A DNA stretch of 64,000 bases from Acanthosepion pharaonis (GCA_903632075.3 CAHIKZ030000028.1:180001-244000), one strand, 5' to 3'; shown: positions 46,785 to 57,716, counted from the first letter of the stretch. The notes: generated by a model not told the origin, from the sequence alone. Numbers and translations are program-made.

Positions 46785-46972
46785 TGTGTAATGCATAACC
46801 ATCCTCCATAGATTAAATAATGGTTACAGTTTGGAATTCACTGTAGATTACCCAGATTGACATACACATGATGAAGGCCAGAGGACAACAGTTGAAACAT
46901 GATAATAACAAAGATGAGGACAATAAACAGTGTAAATAATGATAAATCCTCATCTCAGAAATTAAGGAAAAG
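46785..46972 (+). mobile_element. SINE body and tail fragment
   Basis: Contains TAGATTAAATAATGG, TTGGAATTCACTGTAG, ACATGATGAAGGCCAGAGG, GTTGAAACATGATAATAAC, GATGAGGACAATAAACAG and ATCTCAGAAATTAAGG. The tRNA head is missing. Confidence 0.75.
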
Positions 46973-47153
46973 ACATCACTCATTTTGTTTTCTTGTTGGA
47001 AGTAAAAAAAATTAAAGACATTACATGACATTTCCTGTTATTCAGTACTTAGCAACCAAGAAAGAGAAACATATAATTTCAAAACTAAAGTACCATTTAA
47101 CACTACTTAGTACTTTTAAACAATCCCTCCTCCAAAACTGACAATGCACAAAG

Positions 47154-47855
47154 TACTATATTTGATGGTGTATAACACGCACCCAGTTTCAGCAGGGCAA
47201 ATCAAGAAAAAAATTAGTAAAATTATTAGTAAATGGTACAGCCTAGGCTATATTTATGAGGTATTATTTTGGTTAAACGAGCCATTATTACAATTAAACA
47301 AAAAATAATAGGAAAAAAGAACACAAACCTATAAAAATTATTATATCCAAAGGTAAGAAAATAAAATAAAAATCAAGCAATTATTACAATTGAGCAAAAC
47401 AGTACAGTTACCATTAAAATTCAGTCAAAAATTTTCCTTTATATGATCTGAACAACCTGTGTCTTGTAAATGTCTTAATAAAATAATTAGGATATAAAAA
47501 TTCTGATTGTATTTATATACCAATGCAACCAGAAGTTATTGCAAGAAAAATATTAATGAAACAAATATATTTTACAAATATATAATTTGAATTTATTGTA
47601 TATAATTTTAGTGAAACAAAGTACTAATATTAAACGTGAAGAATATAATGAATATTATCAATGATAACACTTTTAAATAACAACAATAGGTATATAAAAG
47701 TTACTCTAAAGTCTTAGCTAATAGGAGTTGTCAGATAGCTAATTTCTGCTGACTATCGCGAATTTTAACCCTACATATGGCATATAAGACACAGGGGAAT
47801 TTTAAAAGATATTTTTAGTAAAAAAAGTGTGTTTTACATGCTGTTAAATATGGTA
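47154..47855. mobile_element. TIR-flanked about 700-bp non-autonomous DNA transposon candidate
   Basis: The left end TACTATATTTGATGGTGTAT continues to AACACGCAC. The reverse complement of the right end begins TACCATATTTAACAGCATGT and continues to AAAACACAC. The arms match at about 21 of 29 positions. A subterminal block near the right end (GCATATAAGACAC ... GTGTTTTACATGC) forms an additional hairpin. No transposase frame. Superfamily not assigned. Confidence 0.6.
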
Positions 47856-48249
47856 ACTACACCCAACACAACTGGACCAATGGTACAGACCTAAATCATA
47901 TGAAATCAGAACTACATTTCTATCAAATTTTACTTGACCAACCAACCAACCATCTATTCTTTTGAAAAAATAAGAAAATTCTTTTTACTTTAGCATAATC
48001 AAAAATCTGTCATTGCTAGCATTTATAGTATAAATTTGCATAAAATTCTAATCTGTGCTATCAGCTGCAATTAATATTGATTACACTCAACGTATACTTT
48101 TTAAAAAAACATGATATCATAAAGTTGTGCCATGGTAAATGAACACTATCATTTACAAAGTTTAGACTGTTGGAGAATCTTGAAGCCTGTAGAGACAGGC
48201 ACAGTGCATACATATACTGAGATATCTAACAAACAGTTTATGTAAGGAA
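47856..48249. other. No gene recognised
   Basis: AT-rich. No supported feature. Confidence 0.35.
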
Positions 48250-48420
48250 AAATTATTATTTACACTATTTACAAGCAGATTACTGTCCTCATCTTTTGTG
48301 TTGTTATCACAATGTTTCACCTATTGTCCTCTCTGGCCTTCACAAGGTTTATGTCAATCCAGGTAACCAACAAGGAATTTCAAACTAAACCCTTTATTTA
48401 ATCTACAGGTTTAGAACGTT
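48250..48420 (-). mobile_element. SINE tail and body, inverted relative to the next copy
   Basis: Minus strand: ACCTGGATTGACATAAACC, GAAGGCCAGAGAGGACA, GTGAAACATTGTGATAACA, GATGAGGACAGTAATC, GTGTAAATAAT. It ends at the start of a plus-strand copy, so the two lie head to head. Confidence 0.7.
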
Positions 48421-48424
48421 CCTA

Positions 48425-48780
48425 TGGTACAAGGTTAAAGTATTGTTTTGTGAATTTGGTGACATGGTAATTGTGAGTTCAATCCCTGGTCCAGGCAGTG
48501 TGTACTTGGACTCAGTGGAAACAGGGTGAACAACAAATGAGCAGTACTAAAAATAAAAACTAGATCAGATATTCCTAGACAAGGGCAGTGGAACATGAAC
48601 AGTCTATCCCCGTAGATTAAATAATGGGTTCAGTTTGGAATTCACTGTAGGTTACCTGAATTGACATAGACCTGATGAAGGTCAGAAGGTACGACAACCG
48701 AAACGTGATAACAACAACAAAGATCAGGACAATAAACAGTGTAAATAAAGGTAACTCCTCATTCCAGAAATTCAAACAGA
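48425..48780 (+). mobile_element. tRNA-headed SINE
   Basis: The head at 48435-48500 has a decayed A box and GTGAGTTCAATCCCTGG (B box). The body has GAACATGAACAGTCTATCC, TAGATTAAATAATGGG and TTGGAATTCACTGTAGG. The tail has CCTGATGAAGGTCAGAAGG, ACCGAAACGTGATAACAAC, AATAAACAGTGTAAATAA. Confidence 0.75.
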
Positions 48781-49119
48781 AATTAAGGAAAAGTCATTCA
48801 ACATTTTGTTACCAGAAAAATACACTGATAGCAATTTGTGAAATTTAGAAATTAATTCTATTTCAGGTTTTCTAAACATATTCTCCATTTTCAAAATCCG
48901 TATTTCAACAAGTGAATTATGGCCTTTATTGGATTTGGTTTGGTTTGGTTTGTTTTACAGTATATCAACCTCAATAGGTTATTTAATGCCAACAAAATTT
49001 TTATTGCTGGTAATATTTTTTTCAAAAATGTATTCCTGGAAATAATGTATTGCTGGTAATAATTTTTTACAAGGTATTTCCAGTATTAAAACCTATTTTT
49101 ACACTTTCATAGTGTTATG

Positions 49120-49330
49120 ACCCCAGTTTGGGCAGGGGCTAACTTTTTGCTCAGAGCTGAAACCCTAACAGGTGCTACCACCCCAGATCAGGGTGGACCT
49201 GGGAGCACCAGTAATTAAGAGGTGGTTCCATGCTCCTCAAAACCTCCTGATCAGAGGCCTTAATGTTGGACGTAGTTTATTGTCTGACCCAGGGCATGGA
49301 TGTACTTTATTGTCATACCGAGGACAGCCT
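49120..49330 (+). repeat. Dispersed repeat family D, longest copy
   Basis: Shares with 28040-28215 (inverted) the blocks CCTAACAGGTGCTACCA, CAGGGTGGACCTGGGA, GGTGGTTCCATGCT and CCTGATCAGAGG. No protein family is recognised in the overlapping open frame. Confidence 0.7.
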
Positions 49331-50829
49331 TTATTGGGTAAAGACACAGAAATGAAACTTTATGATGTAACACCTGATAAAAATACAAAACTAAATTTTT
49401 TTATATATAAAATGACTGTTTATTCATTACTGGACTCCATCAAATTAATGTAGAATTTGGAGGGTATATGGTTCCAGGTCTTTTTTTTTTTTTTTTTTGA
49501 ATGTTCAATCTTCTCACAAGGATGTGAGGGATTCTACCTTCTCCCTCTCATGGGCTTGCACTTATATAACTCCCTATCATCTGGTTGTCTTGTGTATGTG
49601 TATGTAATATGTTCAACTGGATTGCCTTCTTGTTTTATATTAGCGCAGTCACTGATATCCTTTGAGGTTCAATTCTGCACTTGGTAGTTAATAGACTAAC
49701 TTCTTGTTTAACCCTCTGATATAAATAACTCTTTTGATGTTCTCATGTGACACCGAGTACAAAGCTTAAAGGTGAACCCAGTACATATTGGGGTTAGCCT
49801 AGAGTAACACTTCTTAGATCAAAGGTTCCTGATGAACATTAAACTTGATTGAAACCTCTGGCATTTCCAGGTGTGAATCACATGCTATAATAACATTCCA
49901 TTTGGAAGCAGTTGTAAATGTAGTTCATTGATTATGGATAAAATAGCAAGACAGACTGGGTCCTATAGCCTTGAGTGGCAACAATCTAAGAGACGGAAAC
50001 TCTGAATTCAAACCAGATTGCACTATCCTAAAAGCGTGTATACATGTTGCTGGCTTGTGAATCCAAATTCCTACCGAAACCCTTACTATGGAATTGCATA
50101 TCCAAATGAATATGACTTCTGCTACACTTGGTCAACTTTCATTCAGATGCAGCAGGTTTATTTGATGTGGCCGGCTCAACTGACCAGGTGAATGGCACAA
50201 CAGATGTAGGTACAGAAACAGAACTGCAAGTTGATAAGTCTGTGACAGTAAGTTTAGAATTACTAAGTTGGTAATGGCCTTTTCTAAATTTGATTAAGAG
50301 ACATAAAACTACTTTCCAACTGAACTTTCTATTGGTTTGTCAATTGATTTCAAATTAAGTATAAAATAAAACAAAAGCTAAATTTTTCATCATTTATTTA
50401 TTGAAAATAAACAAATCAGAAAAGAAAATCAGAAACAATCTCAAAGAGAAATGTTCATTATTCTCTTTTTAAAACTTTTCTATTTTTAAGTTATATGAAT
50501 GACCAACTACCACTCATTTCTGAGCACGCCCATCTGACAAGGCAGCCAAACCCTGTTATAAATGTCTGCCCATCCCAGTAAATACGCCTATGATTTATAC
50601 TGGAAGTATTCTAAGCAGATCTTAGTTGCAGTTTCTGGGAGAGAGCATATAATCTGGTTTGATCAATTTTTGGCATATGGCCAGTATGCTTAAACCCTCA
50701 CGATGAGTTATGACTTACAGCTTTTGAACAGTTCTGTCTAACCAATTCCATTTACAAGTCAATGTGTAGAATTGTTTTCAGGCACTTTCCAAAGATGTCA
50801 TTGGGATTACCAGGTGCTGTAATCTTGGA
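49331..50829. other. No gene; SINE fragment at 49925-50040
   Basis: Includes an 18-base T-run at 49482-49499 and a second-family SINE body fragment at 49925-50040 (AGACTGGGTCCTATAGCC, GGAAACTCTGAATTC). A CCTGATGAACATTAAAC, TTGATTGAAACC motif lies at 49828-49858. Otherwise unassigned. Confidence 0.4.
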
Positions 50830-50965
50830 TGTGCAGATGGTGTAATGGATAATAGTATGGGATTATTAATTAGAAAGCCGAGTTCCAATTCCCATTGAAT
50901 TTGTTATATTCCTTTATTTGCAAATCCCCTTGGTAAAGACATGAATCCACCTATTCTCCTTGTAT
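50830..50965 (+). mobile_element. tRNA-headed SINE, second family
   Basis: GATGGTGTAATGGATAATAG (A box) and GCCGAGTTCCAATTCCC (B box), followed by AAATCCCCTTGGTAAAG and ATGAATCCACCTATTCTCC. Truncated after the body. Confidence 0.65.
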
Positions 50966-51094
50966 CAATGAACCATTATTATCTCAAAAAAAAAATTCTT
51001 ACACTCCAAAAATATTTTCTGGTTTTAAATAACCTGCAAAGGGTTAATAAGCCATAGAAAACAAACCAATCAATCAGCCAAAAGTGTCGTGTGC

Positions 51095-51215
51095 TGAAAT
51101 CAGGCTGATAACATCAGGAAGTCACCTTCCCTGACAAACTGACCATGGCAAGATTTGAACACAGGCATCATGCTCAGAAAGTAAATGTTCTAACCAGTTG
51201 TCTACGTGCCCCATA
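51095..51215 (-). mobile_element. tRNA-headed SINE head
   Basis: Minus strand: GTAGACAACTGGTTAGAAC (A-box-like) and GTGTTCAAATCTTGCC (B-box-like), 40 bases apart, followed by a short body. Decayed. Confidence 0.5.
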
Positions 51216-51814
51216 AGTGATATGCATACCACATAAACCCCTAAAAACAGATGTGAAACTCTAATTCTTTACAAGTTACTCAATAAACAACTGGTATCCA
51301 TTCTTCCCTTAAATCTGGGGACAGGGGTGGAAAAAAATGTTTTTGTTGATGAGGCATGACCAGTTACAGAGAGTTGCTTAAGGCATATGGACAGCTGTTA
51401 GTTGAAAGAAAAAGATGCTTTCTTAGCAAAAAAGGGGTACAGTAATGGGTCTGTGATGATATATGATGCCAATGTAAATGATAGTTCTCAAAGAGGAAAG
51501 CAACCAGTAGAAAAGAGGATGCAGGTCTGTTAAAGAAAATTGGTAAAAGAGATGAGATTAGGAAATGAAAGGGAAGAGGAAATGAATTACAGATTTGGAA
51601 TTGGAAGGAAGAAAAAAAAAAAAGGAAGTACAAATTTACTAAAGAAAAATATTAGTTATGAAAGAAAAAAGGAATTGAAAAAAAATGTACAAAATTTTTT
51701 TTTTTTAAATTTAAAAAAAAAAAAATGAAAATCAAATTGAAGTGAAAAAAATATTAAGTTCCATTCAAAAAAAAAGAAAAAATCAAATTTCTTTTGCAAT
51801 AATATTCACCTAAG
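51216..51814. other. No gene; purine-rich 51490-51790
   Basis: The plus strand is A/G-rich with poly-A and poly-T runs near 51690-51725. The short Lys/Glu-rich frames are composition artefacts. Confidence 0.45.
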
Positions 51815-51980
51815 GCCCAAGAGTCACTCGAGGTAGAGGGTTACAGAGTAAGAGTCATAGTTAAAGTGAGATATGTGCAGAAAATAACAGTTAACTATAG
51901 ATTCAAACAGATTAAGATTGTAGTGATTTGGGAAGCATCATCTTGGGAGTCAGTTCCACAAAGCAGCAGTTTAAACACCA
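51815..51980 (-). mobile_element. LINE family 1, terminal fragment
   Basis: The reverse complement carries the family's GCTTTGTGGAACTGACTCCC, AAGATGATGCTTCCC, CACTACAATCTTAATCTG and ACCTCGAGTGACTCTTGGG ends, as at 21410-21560. Very short. Confidence 0.65.
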
Positions 51981-52794
51981 CAAATAAAAATAATTAAAAA
52001 AAAGACTTTAACAATTTTTTCAAAGAAGAGGAAGAAAAAAAATCAAGGAAAATGAATTACTAGGATTAGAAAATTCGGAATGAACTAAAAATGGAATATT
52101 ATAAAAGAAAAGAAAAAGCAAGAAATAAGTTATATGAAAAAGGAAAAGAAAGGAAGGAAATACAGAAAGAAAATGAAGAAAGCAACAGTAAAAGATGCTA
52201 TGTCTGTTCACAGTGGGAATAAAAAGGAATTGGTTGATGCCATGTAAGGGAAGAGAAGAATAACAGAAGTGTAATCAGGATATTTCCAACTGCTCCTGTA
52301 TCTGGGATTCCAAGCAGCTAATTTGTGCCATTTTCAAATTGGTTCACAAATTTCTAGAAAGGCTAAATCCCAAAGCACCCAACTGTGTATGAACTTTGCA
52401 AAAGGCTGAGTCAGTTTGTAGCAAATGCACTGCATGCCAGACACCCCGTAACAGCTTGCTGAGAATCAGCTATCGACCCTGTCAGATTAGACAAACTGAA
52501 TGAGTGAAAGGAAATTATTATGCTGACAGGTAAACAGATAATTATATTAATAATAATAGTACCAGGCTTACTAGTAATCACAAAAGTCATAGCTACATTA
52601 TAATAATAATAAGTATCTTTTATGCCAGTAATAAATATAAGCAGATATTTATATCTTTTGAGTACTAGAAAGAATATCGTACGAAACAGCACTCATAGTT
52701 CAGCAACTAATGGTTTTTGATATTGCTTTCAGTTTGAACAAAATTATGAGAACATTTGAAATGTCTGTAAATGTCAGAATAATTTATATGGCAG
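51981..52794. other. No gene recognised
   Basis: Purine-rich plus strand to about 52200, then mixed AT-rich. Nothing supported. Confidence 0.4.
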
Positions 52795-53165
52795 ATGTGT
52801 GATGGTGTAACAGTTGTTGATGGCGAAAGTGAGATCAGCAGATTGAGTTCAAATTCTAGCTAAGGCTGTTGCATTAAATTTGCAATAATGCTCTTGAGAA
52901 AGATATGAATCCCTCTCTTATCTCACCAGTTATGGGTGAAAAAGTAGTGCAGATTGGGTTCTGTAGTCTTGGTAGTGCATCTAGTCCAAGAAGACAACAC
53001 ATTTAAAACTCTGGAAAAGACAACAATCCCTCTCTTCTCTCACAAGTTATGGGTAAAATAGCAGTGCAGATTGGATTTTGTAGCTTTGGTAGTGCAGCCA
53101 GTCTAAGACAACTCTGCATTCAAAACTATGGAAAAGACAACAGGAAATCATTTTACTATGATTTC
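52795..53165 (+). mobile_element. Second-family SINE with internal tandem duplication
   Basis: The head has GATGGTGTAACAGTTG and TTGAGTTCAAATTCTAGC. The body block AATCCCTCTCTTATCTCACC, AGTTATGGGTGAAAAAG, GCAGATTGGGTTCTGTAG occurs at about 52910-52980 and again, diverged, at about 53025-53095. The body was therefore duplicated in tandem (offset about 115 bases). Confidence 0.7.
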
Positions 53166-53224
53166 CAAAGAATAGTAATGACAATTCACTGATGTTTTAA
53201 AAAACCAAAAATAAACCCAAAGAG

Positions 53225-53285
53225 AAACCTGTGGAGAAACATAATCACCCATGTCCTGAAGAGACATGGCCATTTAAAAAAAATC
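53225..53285 (+). mobile_element. RTE-like LINE, last about 60 bases
   Basis: GTGGAGAAACATAATCACCC, ATGTCCTGAAGAGACATGGCC matches the end of the tail at 37350-37385. Too short for more. Confidence 0.45.
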
Positions 53286-54635
53286 AGTTCTCATACATAG
53301 CTTGGAAGAGGACATTTCATCACCGCTGACTCAACATCACAAGTATATGTAGGCAGATAAAAGAATTTTGCAGATTGTTTCTTCTTTTGCACAATGATCA
53401 CCAACTGAATATTTGAGGGGAACTGCATACAATTTTCAATAAATTTTTAAATTAAAAATAAAGTCATGTATTAAAAAATGATCCTTAATAAATTACTTTT
53501 ATTTATTTTTAAAAAGTTGATGAAAAAATATCATAGTTTGTATGTTATTGGATGTTACATCAATTTGACAGTGATAAGTCATCCTGCACCCTACATAGCA
53601 ATTCAAAAGCAATTTTAATTTTGTGAAAAGCAAGAAGGCACACATAGTCAAATCTGGAGAAGAAATGGAGCTTACAACCTTTGGTGATTTGCTACTTTAC
53701 CAAAACTCTCCATTGATACGTGAAAAAAAATCTCCCCACCCACTCACTGTGACTATGATGGTCACAGAGTACATAACTTTACCCTACAGACGTGCGCCAG
53801 TTCATGCATGCACAGTAAGATCCCCACTTACATCAATGGCATGCAAATGGTTCTCAAGATATTCGAAATGGTTGGATACATTCCAGACAGACCTCATAGA
53901 GCTAAACTCCTTTCTTTATTTACACTACAATGCTATTCTTAGATCAAATTTAGTGTTTACAGGCTGCTGTAACCACTTATAAATGGATGTCTTATTAAGG
54001 AATAAGAAAGGGGGTCACTTGGATCAAAATAAATGACTTACATGACTCAAAGGCAACTAAGTTCAGAGTAAAGCTCTGGAACCAACTGCATGTTAGCAAG
54101 AGGAAATTTTAGTCACTTTGTGTTGCTACTTGAATAAGCCATTATGAAATATACACAGTAATGCTAATATTATTCAAAATAAAAAAAATAAGAGATAGTA
54201 CGAGGTAAAAATAAAAGCAACTTGAAAGTAAATATTAAAGAGTAGGTAGATGTAAAATTACCTACAAAAATGTACACACCCTTATAGACAAGCAGAGATA
54301 AGTATGCAGATGTTGGTGTTTCTCTTGTGATGTTGAGAAAAAGACATGTCAAGTGCTCTCCTATCATTCAACACATTGGTTAGATCATTGGAAGAAAAGT
54401 GAACAGTTCAGTGAAAACCTCACATGTTATGAAACAGTCATCTTGGCTTAGCAGAACAAAGGAAAAGAAGGGATCAGTCCTAAGAAAAAAAAAAAAGGAA
54501 GGAAGGAAAAAGATCAGGTAAAGAAATAAGAGATCAGGTAAAAGAAAGGAAGGAAGAAAAGTTTTGGTAAAAAAAACTAATGAAGAAAAGATCAAGTAAA
54601 AGAAAGTAAGAAAAGATCAGCTAAAAAGACGGGAA
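53286..54635. other. No gene recognised
   Basis: An open stretch at 53623-53982 shows no family, domain or codon signal that I recognise. From 54480 the plus strand becomes purine-rich and grades into degenerate units of the 29-bp minisatellite. Confidence 0.4.
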
Positions 54636-54980
54636 TGAAAGAAAGATTTGGTAAAAGAAGGAAAGGAAGAAAAGATTTGGTAAAAGAAGGAATGGAAGAA
54701 AAGATTTGGTAAAAGAAGGAAAGGAAGAAAAGATTTGGTAAAAGAAGGAAAGGAAGAAAAGATTTGGTAAAAGAAGGAAAGGAAGAAAAGATTTGGTAAA
54801 AGAAGGAAAGGAAGAAAAGATTTGGTAAAAGAAGGAATGGAAGAAAAGATTTGGTAAAAGAAGGAAAGGAAGAAAAGATTTGGTAAAAGAAGGAAAGGAA
54901 GAAAAGATTTGGTAAAAGAAGGAATGGAAGAAAAGATTTGGTAAAAGAAGGAAAGGAAGAAAAGATTTGGTAAAAGAAAA
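54636..54980 (+). repeat. 29-bp minisatellite, 12 copies
   Basis: GATTTGGTAAAAGAAGGAAA, then GGAAGAAAA is repeated with exact 29-base spacing: GATTTGG recurs from 54645 to 54964, twelve times. One position alternates A/T (GGAAAGG versus GGAATGG), with T in the second, seventh and tenth intervals. Flanking 54480-54640 holds degenerate units. Confidence 0.97.
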
Positions 54981-55962
54981 GAAATATTTTTTAATTCAGT
55001 ATAAACTGATAAAAAAAATGGATGAAAGCAATTACTGCCTAAATATACTGTTTAAAATATGTAATAATCATGATTTATTATATAAACAGGTTTGTTTAGC
55101 AGATTTTTGGAGTGATAATCTGTTAGATGTTGGACTAATTTCATTATAAATTCTGCCTTTTTCTAAAAACTTGCTATCCAGTGAATATGCCTTAAAAGGT
55201 TAGATTTTTCACACAGTGCCACCTGAACACTTAGTTCTAAAAATCATATGCAAAAAAAAAAAAAAAACAATGCTTGAATTTAGATTTAAAATGGTTTAAA
55301 ATATTTCTAACATGAAAATATGACGATAATATTCTTTCTTTCAAAATTTCTTTCTCTCTCATCCCAGTGTCAGTCTCTATTAATCTAAATCCAAAGTTGC
55401 TAGAGCTTGATTTGATATGTTTCCTGTTCACACATGAAAAAAAATGTAAAAAAAAAGAATTTGTTTCCTTCTTATTGTATAGACAAGCAGTTGAATAAAC
55501 TATCATGTCTGCCAAGTTGGAAATTGTCTGAGTGGTCTACTTTTGCAAATGGTTATTCCTATTGATTTTAGTAACATTGTCTTTCTTGTTGTGTAGTTAA
55601 ATTTTGTATAATAAACTTCGGTGGAAGATAAAACTGATTTTTGATGATTGGGATAGTAGCATATAATCTCAGAAAATATCTACTTCTGGTTGTTTCAGAA
55701 TTATTTCATCTTGAAAAAATATTTCTACTTAATAATTTCTGCATAAAATGTTTGGGTTTTTTTTTTTTTAATCTTTCTTTTTCTTTACATTCTGTATTTT
55801 GCTTAAACTACTTTTGGTTATTTAAAAAGAAAATTATCCCTTTAGAAAGAAAAAGGTAAAAAAAAAAATGATTGACCCCCCTCCTGATTACTTTTTTCTT
55901 TTTCTTTTCTCTGTATCATTGTTCATTCATTACACACTATGTTTCATTTAAAGTTTTCAAAT
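54981..55962. other. No gene recognised
   Basis: AT-rich with A- and T-runs (55248-55267, 55757-55769). Nothing supported. Confidence 0.4.
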
Positions 55963-56062
55963 GAGAAATTATTAGCATTATAAAGAAATTATTAGCATTA
56001 TAAAGAAATTATTAGCATTATAAAGAAATTATTAGCATTATAAAGAAATTATTAGCATTATA
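55963..56062 (+). repeat. 20-bp tandem repeat, 5 copies
   Basis: TAAAGAAATTATTAGCATTA repeated five times; four copies are identical and the first differs at its 5' edge. Confidence 0.97.
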
Positions 56063-56514
56063 CACTAATTTTCTCAGTCTAGTGTCCCCATCCTAGTAAT
56101 TATAGTCATGTTTCTGCCATTGTACCTTCAGACCTTCTTAAGGTATCCCTCATTATTGGTAATCTGGTAATTTTGAATCAAACTTTTTATTCAGTCCATG
56201 TTCAGGGGTGTGGGGTAGATTGTGCTTATTCTACTGTCCATGGTAGAGGATATCTCATATCAGTTTAATTCTTTATATTTAATTAGTCCTTGTTATATCA
56301 CTTGCATCTTTCACTGAACCAGTTTATACGTCTTCTTTTTTTTTTGCACATCCTGGGATTGAAAAAAAACAGCAGAAAAATTGTGACCATCAAAATCAAG
56401 ATGTGGACATTATTCCAAGTAAATCAGTATAAATTAAAATAGGTCTTACTAATCTGCTGTTTTTATGGTTAATATTTCTCAGAACAATAACAAAAATACA
56501 TAAAGAACAATATC
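56063..56514. other. No gene recognised; SINE-like body scrap
   Basis: 56085-56260 resembles a decayed minus-strand SINE body (ACCTTCTTAAGG-like, ATTCAGTCCATG, GTAGATTGTGCTTATTC). Too degraded to call as a copy. Confidence 0.35.
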
Positions 56515-56720
56515 ACTATTTACATTGCTTGGACTATCATCCTCATCTTTGTTGCCATAGTTATCATAACATTTTGCCCGTTGTATGCTCCGGCATTCTT
56601 CAGAACATACAACAGCCAAAACATTGTGATAAATATGGCAACAAAGATGAGGATGATAGTCTGAGCAATATAAATAGTGTACATAATACCTCATCTCAGA
56701 AATATAGACAAACAACAATA
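56515..56720. repeat. Palindrome built from two SINE tails
   Basis: The left arm (about 56515-56602) and right arm (about 56607-56690) are reverse complements over roughly 75-80 bases: GACTATCATCCTCATCTTTG/CAAAGATGAGGATGATAGTC and GTTGTATG/CATACAAC. The loop is about 18 bases. Arm sequence is the SINE tail seen at 30790-30880. The two arms share departures from other tails. Confidence 0.9.
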
Positions 56721-57221
56721 TTGTTTTGATTTTATTTTTTACTAGATGAAATCAATATCATCAATTTGTGACTAGTGTTTATGTTCATGTTAATTATTTT
56801 ATTAATATTCATATACAAAAGGAATGAGAGTTTTTCACTTATTTCTGATTTTGCAGTCTACATAGTGCCATAGATTGATGGTTTGTGTAAAGGTTGCAAT
56901 AAAAACCAACTAAAACTTATGATAAAAGTAAATGCTAATTCAAAATTAATAATAATGGTTGATAATGCTTCATCTACTATGAATAAAAGATAAAGATAAA
57001 ATTGTTCTTATTAATAATACTATTTCTACTATTGTAAATTCAGAAACAAATAGGATAAACATAATGGAATAAAGTGATCACATTATATGCCAGACTTGAT
57101 CTTATGTAAAGCCACCAAATTTCTTGTAGCCTAGTAGTTACAAACAGCTGGCCATTTTACCAGGATTTTCTTAGGCAAAAGGAACGTTATTTCAAATCTT
57201 ACTAAATCGCCGATGGTGCAG
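56721..57221. other. No gene recognised; possible 3' UTR/intron of the 57.2-kb exon
   Basis: AT-rich. If 57222-57332 is a terminal exon, this would be its 3' UTR on the minus strand; otherwise intron. I saw no clear AATAAA-type signal in a convincing position. Confidence 0.35.
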
Positions 57222-57332
57222 TCACCTTTTAGTTTTTCTTTGTTCTTCTTCCTTTTCATCACTGGTGTCGTCTTTGTGAATGCCAAAACCCTTCAGCCTT
57301 TTGTTCTCTAAGCGGCTGATAGCAATTTTTGC
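57222..57332 (-). CDS. Probable exon encoding a charged 36-residue C-terminal tail; protein unrecognised
   Basis: Seen: on the minus strand an acceptor (CCTTAGTTTTCACAG) ends at 57333. It is followed by an open frame: AKIAISRLENKRLKGFGIHK, then DDTSDEKEEEQRKTKR, then TGA at 57224-57222. It starts with an amphipathic helix-like part and ends in an acidic-then-basic tail. Base composition is clearly less AT-rich than the flanks, as expected for coding DNA. Alternatively the exon is spliced at AAAAG|GTGACT (57226), just before the stop. No family is recognised. The upstream candidate exon 58663-58726 ends in a compatible phase. It may or may not belong to the same minus-strand gene as the C1 exon at 1906-2066, 55 kb downstream. 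Confidence 0.5.
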   Translation of the reverse strand, partial: AKIAISRLENKRLKGFGIHKDDTSDEKEEEQRKTKR

Positions 57333-57629
57333 CTGTGAAAACTAAGGCCCTTTAATAAAAGCAAAGTGCCTAAAATCTTTTATTTCTAACTCTGAACTCA
57401 ATGTTGGAGATTAACAAACTGAATAGTTGTCAGAAAAACACCTAAAATTTAAGATGGAAATAAGGACACATGAAAAAATAATATTTGAATGTAGATCAGT
57501 ATAATAATTCAGTAATTATTGTGTTTTCAGTATATACTAATACTTGAATATAGTTCAGTGTAGTTGTCAGTATACAGAAAAATTATTCACATTGTGTATA
57601 TATACATAATATGCACACACAGACATGCA

Positions 57630-57677
<48 letters not shown>

Positions 57678-57716
57678 CACATATATGATACACACATGTA
57701 CACCTATATATATATA
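57333..57716. repeat. Spacer with (TA)n microsatellites
   Basis: (TA)n at 57632-57675 and a shorter tract at 57701-57716 immediately left of the long inverted repeat. The remainder is AT-rich and unassigned. Confidence 0.85.

Noticed and set aside
49172..49453. 93-codon plus-strand frame as a gene
   Set aside because: It overlaps dispersed repeat family D, which also occurs in the opposite orientation at 28 kb without an open frame.
53623..53982. 119-codon plus-strand frame as a gene
   Set aside because: No recognisable family, start context, splice partner or coding composition; length is compatible with chance.
55963..56062. CRISPR-like array
   Set aside because: The 20-base units are contiguous with no spacers; an ordinary tandem repeat in animal DNA.
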